Below are positions 1 to 12,700 of a stretch of DNA of 64,000 nucleotides, in pieces. The stretch's first letter is position 1. Each line of letters starts with the position of its first letter. The position numbers were made by a program, and so were the translations under genes. This DNA is from Salvator merianae (Eukaryota > Chordata > Lepidosauria > Squamata > Teiidae). The notes below the pieces were generated by a model. That model had not been told where the DNA came from. It did no database searches and saw only the letters and a list, made by a program, of their open reading frames with translations. Where the stretch lies: positions 50,590,212-50,654,211 of the forward strand of contig QVOM02000112.1 of the NCBI GenBank assembly GCA_003586115.2, written 5' to 3'.

Positions 1-1060
1 ACTACAGGCATCAGTCTTAGAAATTCTGGCCTTCCTCTAGAAAGGGGTCAAAATGGGATTAAAATATAATGCTGTTCAGCAACAAATGAGCACTTTAGCA
101 ACAGGTTTTGATGCAGGCAGCTCAGATGCCTTAGCTGCTCAGATTTTTGTCAGACTTTTCTTTAAGGAGGTGAAGGCAACATCTACTCCAGCAAGGTACC
201 ACTTCTAGTATATAAACTGAATAAGGTACTTTTGGCTCTTACTTCTTCACCATTTGAGCTTTTGAGAGAGGTCTGTTAACACTGCTGACTTACAAGGTGA
301 CATTTCTCGTAACAGTAATATCACTGAAGAGAGTTTCTGAGGTAAACACTCTTTCCATTGAGCGAGGCTGTTTAAAGTTTACACTTGACTCAGTGGTTCT
401 TCAAACTGTTCCAGACTTTAGACCTAAGGTGGATACCTCTTTCCATCAGGATCAGAAGACCTGGGCCCTTTCTGCACTTGGCCTTATTGTGTATTATATC
501 CCAGAATAGGGACCTGCTATCCACATGCTAGTGCAATCTATGAAAGGTCTTGCCCAGGGCCTACCATAGTCTGCACTAGCATGCAGATGACAGGTCCCTA
601 TTCTGAGATATAATCTAGAATACATCAAGTGCAGAAAGGGCCCTGCTTGCCATCCTTCAATTCAAGATCAGTTCACAGATTGGAGCACTTCTGGCGCAAT
701 TTGGATGCTCAGAGGGTAGTCAAGGTATATTTGAAACAGACTCGGCCTTTCTGCAAGTCTTTGTTAGTCCTTTTTTATCCAAGAAAGATGGGCCAAAAGG
801 CATCGAATTTGACCTTTGCATCCTGGATCTGCTCATGTATAGTGAGTCTGTACAAGGAACTGAATTTAGACCTGTCAGACAAGATCATGGCTCATTCCAC
901 GCATTCTGTCACCACTTTGGCTACCTTCATGTCCTAAGCTTCTGTCATTGAAATATGCAGAGCTGCTACATGGCAGTTGCTGTCTACCTTCTCCATGCAT
1001 TACAAGATCAGTTGGCTGATGCTGTCTTCAGTCAAAGGGTTCTCCCAGCAGGTGATGACT
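1..1060 (+). pseudogene. DIRS tyrosine recombinase, fragmented
   Basis: Residues before the first MITE include SSPFELLREV and SLKRVSEVNTLSI, the latter matching the region around the first catalytic Arg of DIRS recombinases. After the MITE the product resumes with VHRLEHFWRNLDAQRVVKVY, then KMGQKASNL, MAHSTHSV (the AHSTR box, here with His for Arg) and, after an in-frame TAG at 934-936, EICRAATW and a closing HY pair. The MITE, that stop codon and several others make it inactive. Removing the MITE plus one CTG copy brings the two halves into one frame. Confidence 0.75.
464..642. mobile_element. Palindromic MITE, GGCCCTTTCTGCAC family, full copy
   Basis: 179 bp. The left terminus GGCCCTTTCTGCAC is mirrored by GTGCAGAAAGGGCC at the right end, and the arms pair through much of the interior. 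It is flanked by direct CTG copies at 461-463 and 643-645. The target is the recombinase frame of a DIRS element, so the pre-insertion state can be inferred and supports the 3-bp duplication. Related copies: 50885-51007, 51811-51969, 55557-55642. Confidence 0.8.
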
Positions 1061-1173
1061 CTCTAGACCATACTCAAGTGAGTACTGCTGGGGTACATCC
1101 CATTAGTGCATTCCTCCTGAGTGATTTTGGTGAAAGACAAATTGGTACTTACCATGAGGTTGTCATACTCTAA

Positions 1174-1397
1174 GGACCCAGTCACACTTCAGTTTTAATC
1201 CAACTTCAGTCCACTTTTGGGATTGAAAGAACACATCAGGAAAGTGACTAATGATTTTCTTTTCACGTTATCTAATCTAAAGGTGGATTTTCTGGGTTCG
1301 ATCGTGCTGAAAGAAAACATCTTATTACTTCTCTGATGTGCTCTCTCAGTCTGAAAGTGGACCAAAGTTGGATTAAAACTTAGGTGTGACTGAGCCC
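1174..1397. mobile_element. Palindromic MITE, GGGCCCAGTCACAC family, copy 1
   Basis: 224 bp, with TAA on both sides (1171-1173 and 1398-1400). The termini are GGACCCAGTCACAC and its near-perfect complement. The two halves pair over almost the full length, so the transcript would fold as a long hairpin. It sits in the 3' tail of the DIRS fragment. Sister copies are at 4431, 11313, 17248 and 48467. Confidence 0.8.
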
Positions 1398-1716
1398 TAA
1401 GTCAGTGGGGAAGGAATTCAGGCCCTCTTGTATCTAGAGAGATGGTGGGAAATGTTGATGTAGTTCGGGTGAGGATTGATTTCTCATCTCCCTCAATTGT
1501 TACTTCAAAGGTTCTGTTTTCTGAGGGGTGTTCACTCATTTTTTTTGTTTGTTTGTTCAGAGTTTTTTATTGGTTCAGGTTTAGAATTGATATCAGCTTT
1601 GTGCTCCTTTGAATGTCACATCACATTGTAGGAGCAGGATGCAACCCATTAGTGCATTCCTTCCTTGTTGATTTGAGAACCACAACTTCACAGTAAGTAC
1701 CAATTTGTCTGCTCAC

Positions 1717-2470
1717 AATTTAAGATATGAAGATGACACCAAGATTAGTTAAAAGTAATGAAGATTTAGAAGAACTCCTTAGGAAAGTGAAAACAGTGCA
1801 AAATCTGGATTAATGCTAAATATTAAAAAATGAGTATCAACTAACATGATGAAGAATTTACAGTTGATGGTCAAGAAATGAGATAGTAAATCATTTTGTT
1901 CTCTTAAATTGTCAAATAGACAAAAGTGGATAGTGTATTGCAAAATTAAGAGGAAGAATAATCCTAGGGAACAAGGCAATGACAAGTTTAGACAAGATTG
2001 TGCAGGATTAAAGTAATTAAAGCAGTGGTCTTTCCTGTTGTATGGTTGTTAAAGCTGGCTACTGAAAAAGAACAGGAGAAAGAAGATAGATGATTTTGAA
2101 TTACAAATCTGGTTACAAAGAATATTATGGATTTAAAGCAGAACCAGTAGATCGGTCCTGGGTTGAATAAAATCTGATTGCTCCATTAAAATATTGATCA
2201 TCAAAACAAAAATCCACATGTGATGCAAAGAAAGAGGAAATGACTGCAACAGACAAGATGGATGGACAGGATCAAAGAAGCAATGGGAATGTTCTTGGAA
2301 GAGCCCTGAGATTTCATAGGCTGTGATTTTACTATCTCCCACCTTGCAAAGAGATTAGTGGGAATGTAGCTGGTTATACTACTTGTTATTATTTCACTGG
2401 TGGGAGTTGAGCAGAAACATAAACTTATTGACAAGAAGAAGTTGTTTGGACAATATTCAACCATGCATTT
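1717..2470 (+). mobile_element. Non-LTR LINE remnant (C-terminal half of a reverse transcriptase ORF)
   Basis: Short stretches with frameshifts between them resemble LINE ORF2: a DD-type motif followed by NEDLEELLRKVK near 1730-1785, and TRWMDRIKEAMGMFLEE near 2252-2305, a C-terminal motif of RTE- and L1-like LINEs. Stops and frame changes are frequent, so it is an old copy. The clade is uncertain and both ends are approximate. Confidence 0.5.
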
Positions 2471-3556
2471 CCAGTTTCCAGAATGATTTCCAAATATCCT
2501 TTTTTTGAGAAATCCACCATCCTAAGAAAAGCAAATGTGAGGCAGACCTTTCATAAAAGCATTACTATATTTTGTAGCCAGGTTTCATGCTTAGTTACAA
2601 CTTACTAGGCAACTCAGTGGTTGAGTTGGAGGCTGTGAGATCTGCTTTATCCAAATCTCTGTGAGCCCAGTGGATTTGAATAAGCACATACAGCATTTTA
2701 ATCTCATCAGGAAATCCTGCACGTACTGTGACAGCTTACAGTGGGGCTTTTCTTGCTGTCGGATTCCTTTTCTGTCTGTCTTTTTTTTTTTTTTTTTTTT
2801 TTTTGCATAAGGGCTTTTCTCCCAAAACAAGCTAGGTCTCATCTTTCTCAGCTCAGGCAGCCCAGAGTACTTGTAACTCTGCTTCCTGCACCTCTCTTGA
2901 GAGTTCTTAATTGAGTACCAGGAAGAATCATTAATATACTTGACTGACATGCTATAATGCTTGGTCTTTGTGTGGAGTTTTTTGTCTGGTCTATTGAAAC
3001 ATCACACGTGATCCTAAGATTTGGTCGGCACAGAATGAAATATTCTTAGGATGGAGTTAAAAGCCATGCTCTCTAGTGGAGAAGACTGTAGTGGAAAATA
3101 TTTGAAAAATGCTATTTTAAAATAGTGAAAATGAATGTCTGTTACAAAGAACTGCATTGGGAGGAAGAGGGAAGGCTGTTTAAATAGATATTTAAATAAA
3201 GCCAGTCTTAAACTCAGCTTATTACTTGTCACTTGCTTGAGAAGTATTATGGGTTTACATGCCAAAAATATCAGCTCACATAAGATGTTACATGCATGCA
3301 TCTCTGACATGAGGCATATATGTTTGCTTGTACAGTGCACATTTTGATTTTGTAAGAAATTAATGCTACAGGAAATCTCTCAAGTTCTGAAGTTATTTAA
3401 AGTTATTGGGAACAAGTTGCTGCCTCTTTTCCTAGAAGGAGCTAGGGTTTTAGATTTTGCTGAGGGAACTTTATTGGGAAATCTGATTAGAACTACTTGA
3501 GCAACATACACCCTGCAGCATAGATAATCTCTTCAATATAGTTGCATTATTTTCAG
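2471..3556. other. Intron sequence, nothing recognised beyond a poly-T run
   Basis: AT-rich intronic DNA upstream of the first visible HSF2BP exon. The only distinct feature is the T run at 2781-2804. I see no exon-like open segment with splice signals here. Confidence 0.5.
2781..2804. repeat. Poly-T run (24 bp)
   Basis: Uninterrupted T run inside the HSF2BP intron, preceded by a short TCTG repeat. It could be the A-tail of an old minus-strand retroelement, but nothing recognisable adjoins it. Confidence 0.85.
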
Positions 3557-3706
3557 GAAAAAGCAGCTCTACGGCAGCAGTTAAATGAGTCAAAGCAACT
3601 GTTATTGCAACAAGCTGAATACTGTACAGAAATGGGTGCAGCGGTTTGCACATTGTTATGGAGTGTCTCTAGCAACGAAGAAGCAGTTAAAAGTATTCTT
3701 GGAAGT
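3557..3706 (+). CDS. HSF2BP: HSF2BP coding exon (first in window), phase 0/0
   Basis: Preceded by a pyrimidine-rich tract and CAG acceptor (3554-3556) and followed by the donor GTAAGT at 3707. It encodes 50 whole codons starting EKAALRQQLNESKQ and ending SNEEAVKSILGS. This is the Gln/Leu-rich helix leading into the first armadillo-type helices (AEYCTEMGAAVCTLLW). Both edges are phase 0. The GS at the exon end corresponds to GG in the human protein. Confidence 0.95.
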
Positions 3707-6700
3707 GTAAGTTCGGTGACTGTGTATATCCTTTTTAAACTGTCATAGGTAAAGGACAACCTGGAAACTTTTTAAATAGCGTTTGAACTAATCAACTTCA
3801 TACGTTTGCAAAAATCAAGGTTGGAGGTGTAAAACAATCTGGGCAGAAGGGCACATTTGAAATATGTCAGTCTATATAACCTGTTTGCTTCCCACTCCCA
3901 GGTGATTCTGTCTCCCCTTCTATACACACACCTTTTCATATAGTTTGTATAAAAGTCAGAAGCAGTACAATTAAAACAAAGAATTAAAATGGTGGTGGAT
4001 TCCATCTGAGCCCAAATTCCATAATACAAGTCATGGATTTAGCATTTGTTGCTGCTACTAAAACACTTATTTAAAACATAGATTTTCATGTTTTGTTTTG
4101 TTTCTCTAATATAGAAAGACAAGCTGTCAGCAAATCCCAAAATACTTCTGTCAATACAGAGGTCACCTATGATTTGACTGTGGTTTGTAGGAATTACTTT
4201 TTAAAATCCTCATCGATGTCTAAAATGTGTGCTTTTTCATCATGGAGTCTTGATCCTCATTCACCTCTGTGTACTTGCCAAGTGGGAAAGTGGTGATCAC
4301 CCTTGTCATCTCATGACACACGAAGGAATAGTGAAGTAGGCCCAGGCTTCACAAGCTTCAGAGGAACTCTTAAAGGGCAACTGCTAAAATAACCGTTTTA
4401 ACTAACTAAGGCCTAGACTATAGAAACAAAGGGCCCAGTCACTATTAAGTTTTAATCTAGCTTCAGTCCACTTTCAGACTGAGAGAACACAGCATTGAAG
4501 TAATAAGATGTTTTATTTCAGCATTATCTAACTCAGAAAATCTACCTTTGGGTTAGATAATGTGGGAAGAAAATGATTAGTCACTTTGCTGATGGGTTCT
4601 TTCAATCCAAAAGTGGACTGAAGCTGTATTAAAACTTAGGTGTGATTGGGCCCAAATACATTATTTGTTTTTTTATATAGTCTGCTTGTAGTTTTATTCA
4701 ACAGCTTCAAAGAAATGCAAGAATTCTTATGCTCCTCGGAAGAGACCATTTAGGTACACATGTGAATATTTGTGCAAGAGACCACCTTTGCTTTGTTTTT
4801 CTATGGTTCTTTTTTATCTCTAAGGGAAACTCAGACAGTACTAATGGAAATTTTTTTGTTCAACCATTAGAACTCACATGTGGGGTTCCCCAGGCCTCAG
4901 TTTTGACCTCCATGCTTTTTACTACATCCGTGAAGGCACTTAAGAGAGGTGTCAGGAGATCTGAAGTATGAGCTCTATGTCTCTGTTCCATCTGAGTCCG
5001 ATGGGGCAGTCCAGGTGTTTCTCCACTGCCTGAGGCTGGAATGGGCTTTATATGGACCAGTCAACTGAAACTGAATCCAGACAAGATGAAGATGTTGTGT
5101 GTTGTACCATCTTGAATCCAGAAGTTAGGAGACACTCATTGAACTAAAGCTGATTTCTGGGAAGTTTGGAAGCAGACTGGAAGCCAGAGCAGTTGAGGAA
5201 TCATTAATATGATGTACACAAAATTCTCAGTCCTTGTTAGCTGGTTATAGCCCTGTTCTGGACCAGCTGCAGTTCCTGGGCACTTTTGATAACCACTTAC
5301 ACACTAGAAGTTGCCAGAGTATAAATAATAGTGAGAAAGCTATCTCCATTCAAATATGTTTATAATACTGGTTTTATTGTAACCTGCCCTGAGACCTTAG
5401 GTTATGGAGTGAGATAGAAATGCAAACAAAATGCATTTTGCTACTGAGATTAATTCAGCTGGTAATGACAAAGCTGAATCAATGAATGATGCCCAAGCCA
5501 CAAACATGATCCTTTAGTGGGAGAGCAGTCACATGTACTATAGATTGAATATCACTTACCTAACAGGTTAGGCCACCAAAACAGTATATCCATCTTGTCT
5601 AGATTGGGTCTTAGTCTGTTCATGTTAACCTGGACTGTTGCTGCACCTAAGTACCATGGCTCTGATGAAAATGGGTATAAGGCAAGTCTCCAGAAGACCT
5701 CCCTCAGCAATTTCATATAGAAATTGGATGGCTTGGGAAGACAGAATGGAAGAAATTGGATGACTTGGGAAGACAGAATAGAAGAAATTGGATGACTTGG
5801 GAAGACAGAATGGAACTCTTTGGTACTCCAATGCATAGCTGCTAAAGTGTTGAGGATTTTTCTAGAACTAGTTATAGACGTAGTAGTGAAACCACTGCCA
5901 GGCAGTGTCTCCAGTACTGAACTCTGAATGCCTTTCTAGGAAGGATATCCTGACCAGTAGTATCAGAGGCCACTGACAGTGTAACAGAATTAATGAGGTT
6001 GTACTCTTCCTGACTCTTTCTTGTCAACCTAGACAGTTTCAAATCCACACCCAGGCCTAAAACCTAGCTGAAGTGGATCCAGATTATAAGTCTCACCTGA
6101 GAGTGTCTGAAGCTGATCAGCCACCACTCTCTCAAGCAGTTTGCCCAGGAAGAGAATGTTAGCAACAGGCCAATAAGGATTGCTGCCCTGTGATTCTAGC
6201 TTAGGGTTCTTTAGGAGTGGTCAAATGATGGTATCATAAAAGAAGCTGGCACCACTGCACTTTTTCTTTAAATATTAATGAACTGGAAACAGCTCTTTCC
6301 AGTTTGATTTAATCAACCATGACACATGAGAGGTGAACGCATATGTGAGTGGCTAAACTTATTCAGTCACCTTGTTTTGTAGAAGCCTTACAGTGTCCTG
6401 TTGAAAGCTTTTCCAAGTGTTCCCCTGGACCAGAATTTAAAAGGGCCCTTGCCACTCAGAACAACTGTGCTACATGATATTGAGATGAAGTAGTAAAGGA
6501 AGAAAAGGAGCTGTTCTTTGTTGAGTAGGCTTGATAACAGGCTTTAACTTGTGTTTGATCTGATGTCATGAGTTTTTTCCTGTTTGTGCTTCAGCTATCT
6601 CATGCAATAGCTGTGTGGTACATTCTGAGAAGTGAGGAAATGGTTTCATCCTACAAATTAAGATTTACGAAACATTGAAAAATCATGCAGCTTTAAATTT

Positions 6701-9700
6701 ACAAAATCTAGTGAGAAAATGGAATGTTAATTATAAACAGTGTAAGGTTTCCGTCTGTCCGTACAAATAATTAGCAAGCTATCTTGGTTGAACATTTTAG
6801 TCTGGCTATGAAGATACACTGATTTTCCTGTTCTTTATGAGGTACTGAGAAGGCCATTCTTTCATTACTTCAGCAGAAGATCCAGATTTCAGGAGGAAAT
6901 CTTCTTGTATTCTACTGCAGAACAAAAAGAATCTAGTGTTTCAGAAGAATTAGTGCTGCTGTGTTTAAAACTGGCACTACTGTGGCTAATAACAATCTTC
7001 TGTAGACCATCAAATACTAATGGAATAAAATGTTTATTCTCAGAAGTAAGAATAGTCCAAGATAAATCATGCTGTATTTCAAAAATCTGCTAAATTACTC
7101 TTTAAGTGAAGGTTGCCATCAGAGAGGCTTACAGTTTGTTCTTCATGTGTAACAGTTCCAGAACAGTCCTGATAAATGGCGTTAACAAAAGAAAGTTTAC
7201 AAAAATATGAATAACCTGACAGGTTTTCCTGTACTCATCCCTGCAGCTACAAAAGCTTGGATATTTCAAAAGGGTGATGTTGCAGTTCCACTCCAGATTT
7301 TTAGAAGTGTAACTGGTTTCTATTCCATTTGCAACAAGTTTAATTTTGAGGAACTAAAAGTTTCAACAAAAACTGGTATGTTTGGCAATCTTGAAGAGGT
7401 TTTCAGTTCTTGAAGAACTTCTGAATGATTTGTTGGATCATCATCCAAACTTTCCAGGATTTGAGTAAAATTCTTGGAAATATTTTTGTCTTGGATATCA
7501 GCCACAGACATTGACAGGCATTGCTTAATAGCAGGGCTTTTAATTTCTTCAATGAGTCTTCTGTTTCTAGGAAACTAAATTATTATGCAACCTGAAAGGA
7601 AGTGATCTATCACTCCAAGGTGAATGTCTAGCGAATGAGTTTAAGTCATCTCTTTGTCCAAATGTATCTTGGTAAAGCAAACTTGGATAGTGCCTAAAAG
7701 TGAAGAGAAACTTTATATGCTGAGAATGTTTTTTTGGTCATCAAATAGACAGTGATCTTTTATGAACATGAAGATGATAAAAAAGCTATTAATTTCTGTT
7801 TCAGTAAGAGTTCATTTGTTAAGAAGCATAGTTTGGCCTCTTTTCTCTACTTTTTTTCCCTTTTTTCTTTGGGCAAGGTCAGACTAAAACCAAAAAATCC
7901 TGTTCAGAACACCTGGCATACTGAGATCATAAAATGACAGTTCACATTTTTAAGGAAATAATCCTTACTGAGGCCTTCGTGCTGGTGTCCCTGGCCTCAG
8001 TCCTAGTAAAAGGAGACTATTTGTGGCATGTTCTGGACGGGCAGAGAGAGAGAGAGTTCCATCCTCCTCTTGCCCAATGTTGGACATTGTGGGCATACTA
8101 GAAGGGTGTCGCCATTTCCCCCCACTTCCAGTTCCTCCTGGCCCTGTTTTTTTCCTTCTTTTGTGTTAAAAACTTGCAGTTGCAGAGATAGGCTTCTTCC
8201 CTGCCCCAAGCTCAGCAGCAGAGGCTGGCTGAGGGGAGGGACAGAGAAAGTGGGGGGAACCAAACTGGCCAGGCAGCCCCAACCTGTGGCTTGCCCCTCT
8301 AGTTTGCCTCCTTTGGCCTAATCAAGTCATTCGGCCAGGCACCACCTGTCATTACTGTGTGGCAACCAGTGAGGAGAGCACGAGGGGTCAGTCCTCACCC
8401 CTGGGTGAGCCACTTGAGTTGATCAGGCTGGAGGAGGCAACTAGAAGGTGTGGGTAGCAGCTTTGGGCTGATTAGATGGTTTGGCTCCCCCCTCTTTCTC
8501 TTTCCGTCTCCTCAGTCAGCCTCTGCAATTGTGGATTTTTCCTTTAACACAAAGAAGGCTTTACACAAAAAAAGGGAAAAGTAAGGAAGAGGACGAAGTG
8601 GAGGACAAGATCAATATCCCTCTAGTATGCCCGCACTGTTTGGCACTGGGCAAGAGGGGAATGGAACCACCTCTTTGCCTGCCCCAAATAGTCTCCTTTT
8701 GTTCACACACCAAAAAAAATTAAACTAATGACCTCAGTGCTGACATAATCCTGTTACAGGATAGTCTCCTTCCCGGGAGTTTAGTCCAGAAAAAAAAAAA
8801 GGAAAACGATTTTTGTCTGGACTCTCAAATCTGAAAATGGCCTGGAAACTGATTAAACTACCATTGTTTCCTCATATTTACTTGAGTAGTACTAAGAGAG
8901 CATTAATTGTTACTGAAACATGCATATTTATAACCATTAAACAGTAATTTTTCCTTACAAACTTCCAGAGTAAAGCTGTCAAGTTTTTTAGACTTGCTGG
9001 ACAAACGATGGAGAGTTTTGTGCGATCATTAAGTGAAAATATTAAACAGCAGGATATGGAGTCGGATGAAAGTCAGTTTGTATTAGGTTTGACAGGAATT
9101 GTTACAAGTAAGTGCCTTTTGGTGTATCATAGAAGGAAGAAAAATCACACATACTAACACTTGCATAGTGTTGTGTTTTTTTAAAAACCTTTCGAGATAC
9201 TGGCTTTGAGTTGATTTGTTTAGTTTGAGGTTTTTTTATTTAGTCTTTACAAAGCTGAATTCATCTTATTAATGATATCCTACCTGAGAGCAAATCTGTG
9301 TCCATTATGACTTTCAGATCACTGCTGGACTACAGAATAGTAAAATATTATTTTTCCTAATTTGTGATAAATAGCCCTTGAGACAAAACATATTCTGTAC
9401 TTAGCTGCATGCTGTTGTTATTTACTTAAATTAAATTTATTCTTGTGCCTGGGATTATATTACAATTGATTTAAAGAGACTATAAGATTATATTCTTTGG
9501 TGTTTCTTCAGCTATAGCAACATGCTTCTATGAATGCCTATTCAGAATAAGGCCCACTGAGTTCAGTGGATCATTCCCAGGTAAATATGCACTGAGTTAT
9601 ACTGTAAAAGCACAGTCTTAAGGTCCTTGACAGCAGCATCCTTTTTATATATGAAAGTTGCTGCAGCATCCCATCCTTTTCAGGCTGCTTCTGCTGAAAA

Positions 9701-12700
9701 GGAAACAGTCCTCCCTCATTATTTGCAGTTTTAATAGCTGAGTTTTATGTATCAGCCACTGCAGAATTCTGTAGGATTTGATATCCACGTCTTCTATGTT
9801 CATGAGTTAGCACCAGAGATTGGCTTTTTCCTTCTGTATTTTATGTGAGTGGGAGTTGAAACTGCTAAGTTGAGTATTCTAACATGTTATACAGATCTGA
9901 GTTGGGACACTTTTGAGCTGTGACACTGCTGACTTTTGTCAGTTGTGAGGCATTGCTGATTCAGGCAGCTCTGAAAGTTCGAAACTTTGGGAAGGTGGTT
10001 GCATCTGTACTATTTGGGAGGCATTAAGAACAAGTTACATCACCTTTCATATAGACTTTACAGTGCAACTTCCCCAATCTCCCTTTTCCTATAGGCACAA
10101 TGATTTAATATTTGCACATTTCTAAGATCCTAACCCCAGCAATAACTTTACTTAAGCCTTCTATTTTATAGGGATAAATATGCTATTGAATTCAATATAG
10201 TGGTTTTAGCCGAAACAGGATTAGGATACAGCAGTATTTTTATGCTTCCCAGGCTGACCTCTCCTACATGTCTATAGGATTGCTGCTTATGGTCCATGTG
10301 TTCTAGGATGTTTTTGATTGGTCAGTGATGAAACTCTAGCAAAACTTTCCAGGTGGAAATGCAGATGGGATTTCTATTACATAAAAGAGAAACTTTCAGA
10401 AAGTATAGTCTGTATGATAAGCTATATCTGCTGAAATTTCCCCTTCTACGCAACTGTTAAATATGAAATAATGCTGTCTTCCTTCTCACATGGCACCTTT
10501 ACTTCTGGAAAAGTTAAAATATCTAAAATGTTTAGCAGCCCCCACAATAAATAGGGTGGGTCAAAATGCAATTTGGGGAAATCAGAGGAGGTTTACAGTT
10601 AGAACTTTTCCTGTTTCCCCCTGCCATCCCAGGGAGATGGTTTTCTGGAGGTTGCTGCTGTGTAAGTGCTTACTGGGAAGGTAGTCCTACTGAACACTGT
10701 GAGAATTCTGATTAGACATGCCTATTTTATTTCATTTTTGAAAGGTTTTGTTCTGCTCTACCAAAGATTATGTACTTCAGTGAAAAGTTGCATTGGATTG
10801 CTGTGAAGATTTCATAATTATGCCAAATACTGTATAATAGTAAGGACACATTTTACATTGTTTGTAGAAATTTTACATTCCAAGGAAGTGCTATATTGGA
10901 ATACAGTACATTAATGCTGGTTTGTATTGCTTTTTTTCAACTCTGATCTATAATTAACAGCAAAATGTAGTACGTTTTGAATACAGAACTGTGTTGCTCT
11001 TCTTTGAAGTACAGTTTGTGAACATACGCTTTGTGTCTTTTTCTATAGATGTTGCTGCTTTAGCATGTGGCCGTGAATTCTTGGTTAATTCAAATCAGAT
11101 CGTGTTGGACACAATGATGCAGCTTTTGGGAGACATGAAGCCAGGATCTTGCTCCAAACTGAAAGTGTATGTTAAAAGTTGGTTTTTTTTTTAATAATAA
11201 AGACTGTTGTCATATAATGTAATGTAGTATAGTAAAGCTGATGGTAGAGTAGTGAAAAGGAGTTATGCATTGGGGAGACTCCAGTTTAATTCAATAGATT
11301 TGTTCAGACTTAGGGCCCAGCTACACTTAAGTTTTAATCCAGTTTCAACCCATGAGAGAACACATCAGTGAAGTGATAAGCAGTTCTCCTTCCATGCTAT
11401 CTAGCCCCAAATTGAATTTTCAGGGTTAGATAATGTGAGAGGAAAAACGTTTGCCACTTCGCTGATTTGTTCCTTCACTCAGAAGGTGGACTGAATATGG
11501 ATTAAAAATTAGGCCCCATATCTTTCAGACTGAGACTGTAGGGCAGTACAAGGGAGCCTAATGTAAAAATTTGTATGGATGGGGCTATGACTTTGGTCGG
11601 GAACAGTATCAGAAATGGTTTTAATACATTCCTCACTTGTGCTGCCTCTATTGCACTCATAAATGTTCTCCACATGCGCTGTTCCTGTGAACAACACTTC
11701 AGAGAAAACACAGTTTTGATGTATCCTGCTTTCCGCCTCTACAGCTATGTTTCTATCATATTCTGTAGTCTTTCCTTTGGCTTAAACGGAATTTAGAAAT
11801 ATAATGAATAGCTGGAATATGAAACTCCCTGAAATGCACAATTAAGCATGAAGTATTAATAATGAAAGACTGTTTATTTTTCAGTAAGAAAGAATACATA
11901 GCCCAGAAACGTTTTTTTCCCTGTCATACCATACTGCTGGGGAAATCAAAGTGTAGCAACCATCTGTTTCTTAAGATGCTAAGTTTTTCTAGAGAGTTAT
12001 TGAGCCAAGAATATGAGGAGTTCTTATTTGTCTGTTTATTTATGGTTAGAGGTCTAGATGGTGGTGAGCTTTGTTTTTTTTTCTCTGGGAGAAGACAAGC
12101 TTCTGGGCCTAACCTCAGATAATTTCCGTGCATGAAGTATAAAGTATCTCTTGGGTTAGTTAGTTTGAATTTGCAAATGTGAAAGCTACTTTGATCAGGA
12201 TCTCATTTGCGCAACTGCTTGTGGTGTTTCATGTGCATTATCAATTAGTTATGTAAATACTAAGACCAGGTAAGGGGTTTCACTTCCCATAAAAATGGGA
12301 GAGAATTAGTTTCATGGGTTTGACGGTACAAGGCTTGTATCCAATCTTTGGTGTTTTCACTCGCTCTCTATAGCCTTTATATCCTGCCCTTTTCCAGAAA
12401 GCTCAAAGCAGCACATTTTAGTCTCCTCCCATTTTGTTCCCAGGAGAACTCTGTAAAGTGGCTTATGCTGAGAGGCAGGGACTGGCGAGTTTCCGTGGAC
12501 AAGTGAGATGTGAACCCAAGATCCCCTGAGTCCTGGTCTGGCACTCTACCACTCTGCTGTGCTTGGTTCTGAGCTTGTAACAAAACAGCCCTTCTGAAAA
12601 GAGCTTGATGCAAGTGTAAAACAGAACTAGACCATTTCGAAAGTTCCAAGATGTCTTATGTATCTTCTTTCTTTAATTGTTTTTCTGGGATTGCGTCCCA

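Larger units (their letters stand above)
1..1716 (+). mobile_element. DIRS-type retrotransposon, 3' part (tyrosine recombinase plus terminal region), broken by two MITEs
   Basis: Translated pieces in order match the integrase-like tyrosine recombinase (YR) of vertebrate DIRS1 elements, and the 3' tail carries the terminal repeat. The motif ACAAATTGGTACTTACC near 1138-1155 recurs in inverted form near 1685-1705, and a related GGTACTTAC motif sits at the 3' end of the DIRS copy at 27.9-33.4 kb. The 5' part (gag, RT, RNase H) lies off the left edge. MITEs sit at 464-642 and 1174-1397. It occupies an upstream HSF2BP intron in the sense orientation. Confidence 0.75.
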
